NCBI GenBank assembly: GCA_935421135.1
Contig: OW285189.1
Location: 12,731,072 to 12,795,071, forward strand
Reading direction: 5' to 3'
DNA length: 64,000 nucleotides
From: Bugulina stolonifera
Taxonomy: Eukaryota > Bryozoa > Gymnolaemata > Cheilostomatida > Bugulidae
This document shows positions 1-9,500 of this stretch, piece after piece. The translations under genes were made by a program, and so were the position numbers. The number at the start of each line of letters is the position of its first letter. Position 1 is the first letter of the stretch. The notes beneath the pieces are model-generated. The model did no database searches. It saw only the letters and a program-made list of their open reading frames with translations, and was not told the DNA's origin.

Positions 1-130
1 GGTAGCTGTCTCTGTTTACTCTCACTCTGTTGACTAGAGGCTGATTGTTCATACTGCTAAAGTGAGAAACTCATACCTTAAATAGTAGTATTCAGTGGGC
101 GGAGTCTAACCATTTCCCCACCCTTGGCAA
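1..130 (-). promoter_or_regulatory. Upstream region of the polymerase gene of copy 1
   Basis: Read on the minus strand, this stretch matches the region upstream of the polymerase in copies 2 (25650-25790) and 3 (36010-36150). It contains a GC-box-like CCGCCC and a TATA-like TATTTAAG (about 81-88) beside the palindromic array. The polymerase exons themselves lie outside the window. The promoter role is inferred from position and conservation among the three copies. Confidence 0.45.
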
Positions 131-846
131 TACCACCCCGATGTGAATCCGAAGCTTCCCGATGTGAATCCGAAGCCTCCCGATGCATCCCGATGTGATT
201 CCGAAGCTTCCCGATGCATCCCGATGTGATTCCGAAGCTTCCCGATGCATCCCGATGTGATTCCGAAGCTTCCCGATGCATCCCGATGTGATTCCGAAGC
301 TTCCCGATGCATCCCGATGTGAATCCGAAGCTCCCCGATGCATCCCGATGTGATTCCGATGCTTCCCGATGCATCCCGATGTGAATCCGAAGCTTCCCGA
401 TGCATCCCGATGTGAATCCGAAGCTTCCCGATGCATCCCGATGTGATTCCGAAGCTTCCCGATGCATCCCGATGTGATTCCGAAGCTTCCCGATGCATCC
501 CGATGTGTCCCAATGTGTCCCGATGTGTCAATTCACATCGGGGTGCATCGGGATGCATCGGGAGGCTTCGGAATCACATCGGGATGCATCGGGAAGCTTC
601 GGAATCACATCGGGATGCATCGGGAAGCTTCGGATTCACATCGGGATGCATCGGGAAGCTTCGGATTCACATCGGGATGCATCGGGAAGCATCGGAATCA
701 CATCGGGATGCATCGGGGTGCTTCGGATTCACATCGGGATGCATCGGGAAGCTTCGGAATCACATCGGGATGCATCGGGAAGCTTCGGATTCACATCGGG
801 ATGCATCGGGAGGCTTCGGATTCACATCGGGGTGCATCGGGTCACA
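131..846. repeat. Palindromic 31-bp minisatellite between divergent genes, copy 1
   Basis: About 12 units lie in one orientation on the left and about 10 in the opposite orientation on the right, meeting near 505-540 at degenerate CCGATGTGTC units. Each 31-bp unit contains two short palindromes, GAAGCTTC and GATGCATC, plus an asymmetric GGAATCACATC or GGATTCACATC segment. The whole array can fold into one long hairpin. Homologous arrays are at 25791-26570 and 35299-36008. Confidence 0.92.
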
Positions 847-888
847 TTGAGATTGGATAAAAAAAAGGGAGGAGTCAAGAAATGAGCA

Positions 889-925
889 GTTGTATAAAGG
901 GAGAGTGGGATCACAGTCTCAGCAT
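889..925 (+). promoter_or_regulatory. TATA promoter of the OB-fold gene, copy 1
   Basis: TATAAA at 893-898 is followed 28 bases later by an initiator-like TCAGCA with the A at 921, about 60 bases before the ATG. The same spacing is kept in copy 2 (TATAAA 26616-26621) and copy 3 (minus strand, 35250-35245). Confidence 0.6.
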
Positions 926-981
926 TCAAAGTTCAGCACATCACTACTGTACAGCTACACTACTACAACAGTACATTATCA

Positions 982-2302
982 ATGGATACTGACAACATAG
1001 TCCAAAACCAAGAAGAGCTATTTGCGGGCTTAACGGACTCACAAATGGATGGAATTATTGAAGAAGAAGAGTGCAGTCAGAAGAGGAAAGAAGAGGTGGA
1101 TGCGTTAAAAGAGGCACGGAAGAAGGGGAAAATAATAGGAGTGGGGAGTCTTGCCCGAAAGGATCTTTCTAACATGGCGGACTCTCCGTCCTCCCCGGAG
1201 CGGGCCTCGGATAGGGGCGAGACCACAACAACCAAGAAGAGGAAGAACCCAAAAGGAGATGAAATCTGTGCTAAGAAAAAGAAGAAATCCCAGGTGATTG
1301 TAATATCAGATGATGATGATGATGATGGCCACGGAGCCGATACGGCTACGGAAGAAATGGATGGTGGTGAGACGACGACGAAGGGAAAAAAAGCTACCAA
1401 GTCCCCTTGCAAGGGGAAGAAAAAGAGCGGGGGACTAAGCCTGGAGAAAGCTCGTGCAGTGGCGGCAACCCTAATGTAAGTAGCCCTGTTCGTATATCTA
1501 TAAATTACCGTACTATCTTTCTCCCGTTTAACCACTTTGTAGGATCTATATACACCACTTTCGTTATTGTAGGAGCATGGGAGCGGAGAAGAGGAGCTCT
1601 CTGCAGACAACGGTGAAGTTGTCAGAGCTAGAGCCAGGAACTGTGCTAGAAGTGAGTGGAGGTTCGGTGGTTGAAACGGCATTCGGAAAAGCATTCTTAG
1701 CCAGGGCAAGCTATGTGGATGACAAGGGGATGAGACATTGCATCAGCTTTCACACCAACATTCGTCACGCCATGCCCAAGCTAGCGGATGTCAAAGAAGA
1801 GGAGCTAAAGGACCTTACCCTTCCACCTAGGATCATGGTGTACTTGGGACAGCAGGAGACCGCTAAAGGACAAAACACATTCAACCGTATCGAGAGCGTG
1901 TGCTCCCTGCCAGGAGCAGCCATGAAAAAGCTGGCCGGTGACTTGAGAAAGAAGACCTTGGCCCAGTTGGAAGAATTTTTTCGAGTGCAAACGCTATCTT
2001 CATTCCCCGTTGGTTCTGTGCTGGTGGTGACCGCGCTCCGACCCGCTTACGTCCCAAGATGCGGTGATGGTGATAATGCGAGCAACTCCATTGCCACCTA
2101 CGAGTGTCGGATTGGAAACGAAGAAAGAAAGGGAGAGGTCTTCCTTCCGGGACGTCTGGCAGTTTCGATGAAAGACCTCCTCCCCTCCGTGATGGTGTAC
2201 AAGGGACAGAAGACTTCCAAGAGCGGGAGAACATTCTACGATTGTGCCATTCTAGACTCCATCCTCGGCGAGCGTCTCCTCCCCGCCACTGCACAGTTTT
2301 GA
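982..2302 (+). CDS. Element-encoded OB-fold-like DNA-binding protein, copy 1 (spliced)
   Basis: Two exons, 982-1475 and 1573-2302, separated by a 97-bp GT-AG intron that splits an ATG codon, give a 407-residue protein. Residues 1-165 are a charged tail: an acidic start, clusters of Lys/Arg that could be nuclear signals, a run of six Asp, and more Lys-rich segments. The 241 residues coded after the intron hold two similar halves. Each starts with PGTVLEVSG- or VGSVLVVTA-type strands and ends with a MVYLGQQ..KGQNTF- or MVYKGQK..KSGRTF-like segment, as in tandem OB-folds. I infer a single-strand DNA-binding role alongside the element polymerase. This rests on pattern only, since I recognise no named family. 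The gene is divergent from the polymerase across the palindromic array. Confidence 0.72.
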
Positions 2303-2309
2303 GGCAAAA

Positions 2310-2745
2310 ACTTTTGTCATTCACACTCATTCGTGTCTACTTATCAATTGATTTCATATTATTACTCTCAAACTCGTGTATCGTTAGCCTTACTCATATT
2401 CTTCATAGTCGTATATCGGTTTTTATCGATTGATTTTATATTATTACTCTCAAACGTATTGAAAATTAAAACAAACTCGTGTATCATTACCCTTACTCAT
2501 ATTTTTCATAGTCGTGTATCAAGTTTTTTATCACTTAGTTTTATATTATTACTCTCAAACGTATTGAAAATTAAAACAAACTCGTGTATCATTACCCTTA
2601 CTCATATTTTTCATAGTTGTGTATCAGGTTTTTTATCACTTAGTTTTATATTATTACTCTCAAACGTATTGAAAATTAAAACAAACTCGCGTATCATTAC
2701 CCCGACTCATATTTTTCATGGTCGTATATCATCTATTCTAGAATA
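2310..2745 (+). repeat. AT-rich ~105-bp tandem repeats downstream of the OB-fold gene, copy 1
   Basis: About four imperfect units of ~105 bp lie between the stop codon and the TIR, with recurring phrases such as TTATATTATTACTCTC and CTCGTGTATCATTAC. Each unit includes ATTAAA, a possible weak polyadenylation signal. Similar arrays occupy 28030-28460 and 33395-33830. They are found at this end of the element only. Confidence 0.85.
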
Positions 2746-2755
2746 CATCACACAC

Positions 2756-3288
2756 CATTACTCTAACCCGTATTTTCCTTCGCTTCACCCTACTCCAGCC
2801 GACGGTCCGCCCGCGAGGGTAGCGACGGGTCGTTGGGGCGGGAGAGCGGGGGAGGGGCGGGGGATGGGCGGGGGGACGGCGGCGTGGGGCCACGGCTGGA
2901 CTCGCGAACGAGAACCGCAGCGAGGCGGAGGGCGAGGCGGAGGGGTTTGGGGTGGGGAGGGGCGGGGACGGGTGGAGGGAGGACGGGTGAGGTTCGCGGG
3001 GCGGGGGGGCGCGCGCGTACGCGCGCGCCTCCTCGCCCGAGCCGTGGGACCGGGCGAGGGGTTTGCTCTTTAGACTGGGTTCTACGGAACAGCCGATGAG
3101 GTTTTTGAAACCCCACCCGCGATCGGGGGGTAGGTTCTAGGGCTTTGCACATAGAGTGAGGTTTAGGGAAAGGGAGGGGGCGAGAGGACGGGTGGGGTGG
3201 TCGTCCGCCCGGGGAGTTTTTGGATCTAGGGCTAATAAGACGCGGAAATGACCGGGTGTCTGTGCAGATCTGCACTGACTATACTACT
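2756..3288. repeat. GC-rich terminal inverted repeat, copy 1 right end
   Basis: This ~533-bp GC-rich block matches the TIRs of the two complete copies. It includes a perfect 20-bp alternating purine-pyrimidine palindrome at 3009-3028 and, near the tip, the palindrome GTGCAGATCTGCAC. The terminal ACTACT is a tandem triplet. Confidence 0.9.
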
Positions 3289-3496
3289 GTTGTACATGTA
3301 TATACAATGTAGGTCCACCACATGCAGTCCCATAACCATGTACATGCATATGCAAAAACTGACACAACTCCCTCTACTAGAAGTGGTATCCTTGGGACCA
3401 CATGTCTATTTTTATCACAGGAACCAAATCTTTAGCACCCAAAATGCCAAAAGAAAGCAGTTATGAAGATTTATTCATTCTAATGGGGAGTTTGCA

Positions 3497-3945
3497 TTTC
3501 AACAATCATCCAATGACAGCACAAGATTAATCTCTGCAATTTTGTGGTCACCTACAAAATCTCCAGATATATTTGCACTGCTTGAATGGAACATGGACCT
3601 ATTCAGGCGACTTATAGCTGAAGATTTCTATATACTTCGCATCTTGACCACAAAACTCCAGGAGATTTTGTTACGGCCATGATGTAGCGATTGGTGATAA
3701 ATCACCTGGTTAGGAGATTTATAGTGGCAGCGGTGTATCTCGCCACAACAAAATATCCTCCTGTAAACACAAAATCGCAAGGATTAATTATCTGGAGTTT
3801 TGTGCTCAAGATGCTATATAGAAATCTTCAGCTATAAATCTGGGTCCGATCCATCCTAGTGTAAATATAGCTATCTGGAGATTTTGTAGCTTGACCACAA
3901 AATTGCAGAGATTAACTTTGTGCTTTCATTGGATGATCTTAATTG
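3497..3945. repeat. Foldback (long inverted repeat) element
   Basis: The left arm (CAATCATCCAATGACAGC...) reappears inverted at the right (...GCTTTCATTGGATGATC), each with a GGAGATTTTGTAG-type core. The centre is near 3715. Target duplications were not resolved. The flanks 3289-3496 and 3946-4192 hold nothing I recognise. Confidence 0.65.
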
Positions 3946-4200
3946 AAGTAATAAATCGCCAGGATAAATCATAAATCATAAATTGCCTCGTGTAAACTGT
4001 AAACTGCAGAATGTTAATTAGGCAGAGCTAGACTGGTTGTAGTAGTAGTAACAGGTTTCCATCTGAGTTTATAATGTACTTGCAGTTGTTTTTAGTCTAG
4101 TATGTTATGCTTTGCAGGCCTAAAGATAGTATGGTCAAATCAAGTCACACCTATGGGTCCAGCTCTGTGGTATAATATTGTATAGTATAGTATTGCTTAG

Positions 4201-5484
4201 CAGACATGGGCACTCGAGTCATTTTACTCGACTCAAGTTAACTCGAGCAACAGCTTTTCATTACTTTTAATTGACTTGTGCTTTTGTATTGTGTGAAAGC
4301 TGGGAATTGACTTTTACTTCTACTCTCCTACAAAGCATGATGCTTGACTCTTACTTTACTCTAATCTCTTAGCTATCAATGATAATTCTATTGGTTTGGT
4401 GTAATGATGTAATAAGTCTTGTCCACCATAGAGAAGCTGAGAGGCTTATAGATAAACAGACTTACCATTACAACAAGTGCAAATTTGAAGTAGCCTTTGT
4501 TCCTCAGAACTACTATAACTGACAGAAAATCGGATCTAACACTAAGTGTGTGTTGTCACACTTGTATACATCAGAAATTTGTGTTATACAAAATTCCTAT
4601 TGGTATTCTCTTTGACATACCGCTGTACTTTTGACTCTACTCTGACTCTGGCATTCTGGCACTAGTTGCTTGACTCTTACTTTACTTTTCAAAATGGCTG
4701 TTTATTTACTCTTACTCTACTTTTGACTTGCTTCATCCAATGAGTTGACTCCAAATTACTTTTTATCAATTGGGAATATATACTCTTACTTGACTCTTGA
4801 CTTGAGTATTTGCAGACATGTCCCAAGCAGACAAATACTCAAGTCAAGAGTCAAGTAAGAGTATACATTCCCAATTGATAAAAAGTAATTTAGAGTCAAC
4901 TCATCGGATGAAGCAAGTCAAAAGTAGAGTAAGAGTAAATAAACAGCCATTTTGAAAAGTAAAGTAAGAGTCAAGCAACTAGTGCCAAAATGCTAGAGTC
5001 AGAGTAGAGTCAAAAGTACAGCGGTATGTCAAAGAGAATACCAATGGGAATTTTGTAGAACACAAATTTCTGATGTATACAAGTGTGACAACACACAATA
5101 GGTAATACTTAGTGTTAGATCTGATTTTCTGCCAGTTAAAGTAGTTCTGAGGAACAAAGGCTATTTCAAATTTGCACTTATATGACAATGGTGTGTCTGT
5201 TTATCTATAAGCCTCTCAGCTTCTCTATGGTGGACAAGACTTATTACATAATCACACCAAACCAATAGAGTTATCATTGATAGCTGAGAGATTAGAGTAA
5301 AGTAAGAGTCAAGCATCATGCTTTGTAGGAGAGTAGAATTAAAAGTCAATTTCCAGCTTTCACACAATACAAAAGCACAAGTCAATTAAAAGTAATGAAA
5401 AGCTGTTGCTTGAGTTAACTTGAGTCGAGTAAAATGACTCGGGAGTGCCCATGTCTGAGTATTTGTCTGCTTGGCACATGTCTG
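4201..5484. mobile_element. hAT-like foldback element with ~630-bp arms
   Basis: Tips CAGACATG...CATGTCTG are bordered by an exact 8-bp duplication TTGCTTAG (4193-4200 and 5485-5492). Arms of ~630 bp are inverted copies that meet near 4815-4835. The centre and the extreme right carry the same GTATTTGTCTGCTTGG-type end, so the element looks like two head-to-head copies of one MITE. No coding capacity is seen. Confidence 0.8.
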
Positions 5485-5814
5485 TTGCTTAGCAGCTTTA
5501 CCTATCAAATCTAAAATACATTTATAATTTATATGAACCTACACTGTACATGGTTATATATTCTTCTGAGTGCACGGAGCCCATAAAATATTTATTGTTA
5601 TTATAATAGTGATGCAATACAAAATATAAAGTAAGTAATTGGAATAGCTTCCAGCAGGTGGATTACTGTGGGAATACAAATAATAAGTTTACATCTCAAA
5701 TCTGTTGCAACCAGAGAAGTAAATAATTTATTAGTTGCAGGTATAAACAGGCTACTTACTACTAAGCTAGATAGAGGTACCAGTTTGGCAGCCTACAGTA
5801 GTTATACTGATACA

Positions 5815-6085
5815 TAATTTGCGACTGTTCGAAAATGTCAGTTAGAAACAGGATATTCGTTTGGAAAACAGCCTAGAAACTCTAAACCCTGAACCTTCAG
5901 CTCTCAACTAATTTTTATTTTTAATATTATATTCTTTTGGTTTTCACTACTACTAACTTTTAGAACACTAAAATTAATTCATTATCTGTGAGTTGAGTAA
6001 TACACAGTTTCGTAATGGGTGTTTTCTAAATGACTGTTTTCGGAAGGTCTTGTTTCTAACTGATATTTTCGAACTGTCCCTTTAC
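5815..6085. repeat. MITE with GACTGTTCGAAA-type inverted ends, copy a
   Basis: The ends (GCGACTGTTCGAAA and TTTTCGAACTGTCCC) are inverted, and the inside (CAACTAATTTTTATTTTTAAT) matches a second copy at 32265-32545. It is non-coding, and exact ends were not fixed. Confidence 0.6.
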
Positions 6086-6129
6086 CATAATTTGCAATAG
6101 AATGTCCCAATAGTGACTCAGATAACAAG

Positions 6130-6300
6130 TTGGGTGCAGAAGAGGAGAAATTTAGGATAGCTTTTGTTCTTCACCAAGACTGAAGCAGGGGAAATAATTG
6201 TCTTCTCTACATTTTGTTGGCTAACTGAACTACCCCAGACCCCAAACAAGTAATCTATTCAAATCTCTCCACTACTGCACCTAACAGCATATTGGCTAAC
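6130..6300. repeat. SINE-body fragment
   Basis: It contains GGTGCAGAAGAGGAGAAATTTAG, TTGTCTTCTCTACATTTTG and an inverted ...CTCTCCACTACTGCACCTAACAGC end, matching the body of the tRNA-headed SINE at 55100-55340 and a fragment at 47055-47115. Confidence 0.5.
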
Positions 6301-6545
6301 ACTGTTCTACTTTATAGTGTTTTCCAAATCGCCAACAGCCTGAGTATATACTATATTGCTACATGTCATATAATATCATATTCCAACTATACCAGTAGTA
6401 CATTACTGTATAATAATGATTATGAAGATTCACATTATGTTTATGCATGATATTCTGTAATCCATATTGTTCCTTGGGTCTATGTGTCCTCACTATGTTG
6501 AATACTTCAATGTGGTAATCACTTTATGGCTATTCAATGTTGTAG

Positions 6546-9500
6546 TAAATACAGCAACCGAAATCAAGAGACCGAGACAAGAATCTCAGGTGAGCTAAAC
6601 ATAGGTTTTATGTATAGACGGTGGCAATATGCATTTATTACTGTAACACATAATATCATTGCGACACTTGACATGACCCTGTAACACTTGGTATCGCTGT
6701 AACACCTGGTATCACCCAGTAACACTTGATATCACTGCTACACTTGGTACCGCTGTAACACTTGGTGTCACCCAGTAACACTTGATATCACTGTTACACT
6801 TGGTATCGCTGTAACACTTGGTATCGCTGTAGCACCTGGTGTCACCCAGTAACACTTGATATCGCTGTAACACTTGGTATCGCTGTAACACTTGGTATCG
6901 CTGTAACACTTGGTATCGCTGTAACACTTGGTATCGCTGTAACACTTGGTATCGCTGTAACACTTGGTATCGCTGTAACACTTGGTATCGCTGTAACACT
7001 TGGTATCGCTGTAACACTTGGTATCGCTGTAACACTTGGTATCGCTGTAGCACCTGGTGTCACCCAGTAACACTTGATATCACTGTGACACTTGGTATCG
7101 CTGTAACACCTGGTATCACCCAGTAACACTTGTTATTACTGTGACACTCGATATCAAGTGTGAGTAATCTTATTTTGTAGGGAAGTGAATCGGACCTGTC
7201 CCAGTCTCAGCCTCCACTGGTGATAGACACACAAGCCCAATCTCCTGACACCGACCTAAATTCACCGTTGTTTTCTCCGGATGTTTATGTAGCGCCACCT
7301 AGTGTCCAGGTAGAAGGTCCTATAATAGAAGCCCCACCGAGTGTAGCTCCTGCAGCTAATGTTGAGACTGTTGACGATAGTATATCGGGTGCCGGTGTAC
7401 CAACGTCGGATCCGGCGACTAAAAGTGACGAGATCAATATTGACGATGAGAATTACTTACCAAACTCGGCTGATAATAGAGTTGGTCTGTACAAATTCAA
7501 TAATGGTTGTAAAGTGGTGACAGTGTACAGAGACGGCCAGCTGTATTGTTGTGCCCACCAGATTGTTCTGCGTCTAAAGATGAGTCTGGCTAACCTTACG
7601 CAGGTAAAGTGTACTGCTGAAGAGGCTTTCCTTATCAGGCTTATGGATAAAGGACTAAAAGAAAACTTTGACTCCAAGGTAGTTCCTCTCTCTGAAGTTA
7701 AAAGTATATTCTATGCTTCAAATACTCCACATAGGCATAATGCCTCAAGCTTGCCGGGTCAGTTATCTAACACTGAACGAACTCGAAACCTATCTGGTTC
7801 ACCTGCCAGGGTTGTGGATAGTAAAAAGATGACCAAGTCAGATATACCAGTGTCTACCGCATCAGTAAATTTGGCGGCTAGCATGCCTCAGGTCTCAACT
7901 GCAACGTCAAGGATAGCTACAGACAGACAGCACACGGCATATAAAATACTTCCCACTGATTCTGGTTTAAGAATGATTGTGCCATCGTCATCACATTTTC
8001 CCTCTCGTCTGAACATGAAAACTGCTGAGACCAACGTTGTTAACACTGATTTCTGTAGCGCTAAACCGTTTACTCCGACCCCAGTGTCCAAACCACAGAC
8101 GGTCACCCATATGGATGTCCTTCAATCCCCATCTACAGAAGCTCCGATTCATGTGCTAACTAGACCTATTGCAGATCATTCCCGGACCAGACATGCGTCC
8201 GGAAACACAGCATCTGCCAATAAAGACCAAGCAGGCCCAACTACATCTACTGGGTTTTCATACAGGAAGGAGAGGGTGTTACCAGCCCAAGGTAAACTAT
8301 GAGCTTGAACAGAACATGTACGTTAATAAAATAGTATGTAGCCGACTTTGTTTTGTGATATAGCCTACAAGGTAAGTACTTGTTGCATGCCTACATTGCT
8401 CTACTTTTTACTGGTGCAACTTAGCAAGCATCTATTTACTACTCATTTGCTGTGAGGTAAGTTAATATACTCACATGTGCCATTAGAAGACTGTAAGTTG
8501 CACCAAATTTATATTTATTGGAGTTATCTGTTTATGCAATGGTAATTGTAAGGAGGGGACAATTCAAACAAAGGGAACTATGCACATGTACATTTTTGGA
8601 TAAAAAAGTATTCCTGATGTACATGTATAATACTGTAGTATGTAAGTATAATATAATGTAACAATTACTATCAACACCGTTCAGGAATTGCTGTACATAT
8701 ACGTATATACATGTATATGATTGTTCTAGTTGCCGTAGCTACACAGAATCTACAACAATTATCTAATCGTGAAACGACTGTGGCTGTACCAACATTTATT
8801 GGTGAGAAGAGGTTGGAGTGTCATGAGATAGAGGAAGAGAGGTGTGCAGACTATGGGGAGATGGAGAGGAAGCTACAATCTATATTACTAGACTCTCCTA
8901 TTAATGTACAGCATGTGAAGAAACTTCCTCACAGCAATCCCGTCTACACTGGCAAGCTCGTACCTAAAGGCACAGTATGTATCAGAAGATCTGTGTGTGT
9001 AAATGTGCAGTGAACATAATGTGCATGTAATATGTAGTAGTATAGTGCTGTACTGGGAACCCTCCCTATAGTAGTGTACAACATAGCTGATATACTCACA
9101 TTTTACTATACTAATAGGCAAGGCAAAATACTGGTAGTAAACCCACTCTTCATAGTGTCATGAGCTCGTACTGGAATGAGAGAGGGTGGATTCCTTCCCC
9201 CCTCGCTGTTGTCAGTGTTTTATGTTTATGTTAGTGTCAGTTATATGTCTATTTTGTTACAGAAATATGCGGCATGCAGTCCGTTCATAGTGCTGTGTGA
9301 TCGATGTGACCAGGCTTTTAGTCCTCTGTCTTTCATGTTGCATCTGGAGCCAGCTGATAAGAAAGGCACTGTACCTCCACGTTCAACTCTCTGGGGTGAG
9401 AGCATAAAACTCTTGGGGGAAGTCCCAAGTATTTCTACTCGAGATTTCTGGAATGCATTTGTGGACTGGTTTCAAATGTAAGTGAATACTTTATACCATT

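Larger units (their letters stand above)
1..3288 (+). mobile_element. PolB/OB-fold transposon, copy 1 (left part outside window)
   Basis: This is the right-hand third of the same element that is complete at 19320-29015 and 32841-42502. It begins inside the polymerase upstream region, then carries the palindromic 31-bp array, the OB-fold gene, AT-rich tandem repeats and a TIR ending ...GACTATACTACT at 3288. The polymerase gene would lie to the left on the minus strand, outside the window. The flank after 3288 starts GTTGTA, but the 6-bp target duplication cannot be verified without the left end. In details such as the TIR tip and the aspartate run of the OB-fold gene it is closer to copy 3 than to copy 2. 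Confidence 0.9.

Noticed and set aside
131..846. Open frames of 114-150 residues on both strands across the 31-bp arrays
   Set aside because: They arise because 31-bp tandem units lacking stops keep several frames open. The same frames appear in all three copies on both strands and drift with unit number, and they lack gene signals.
131..846. CRISPR array
   Set aside because: Units are contiguous without unique spacers, inverted about a centre, and in a eukaryotic transposon.
1077..1709. 210-residue minus-strand frame overlapping the OB-fold gene (also in copies 2 and 3)
   Set aside because: It is the antisense shadow of the Lys/Asp-rich exon (poly-Ser, poly-Phe) and runs through the intron. 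No independent support.
2333..3073. Hydrophobic repetitive open frame across the AT-rich repeats and TIR
   Set aside because: It starts without ATG, is made of repeated units, and is broken into two frames in copy 2. It runs into the non-coding TIR.
6712..7129. Repetitive frames (QRYQVL...) in the intron minisatellite
   Set aside because: 18 bp is a multiple of three, so all frames stay open. It lies between two spliced exons on the other strand.
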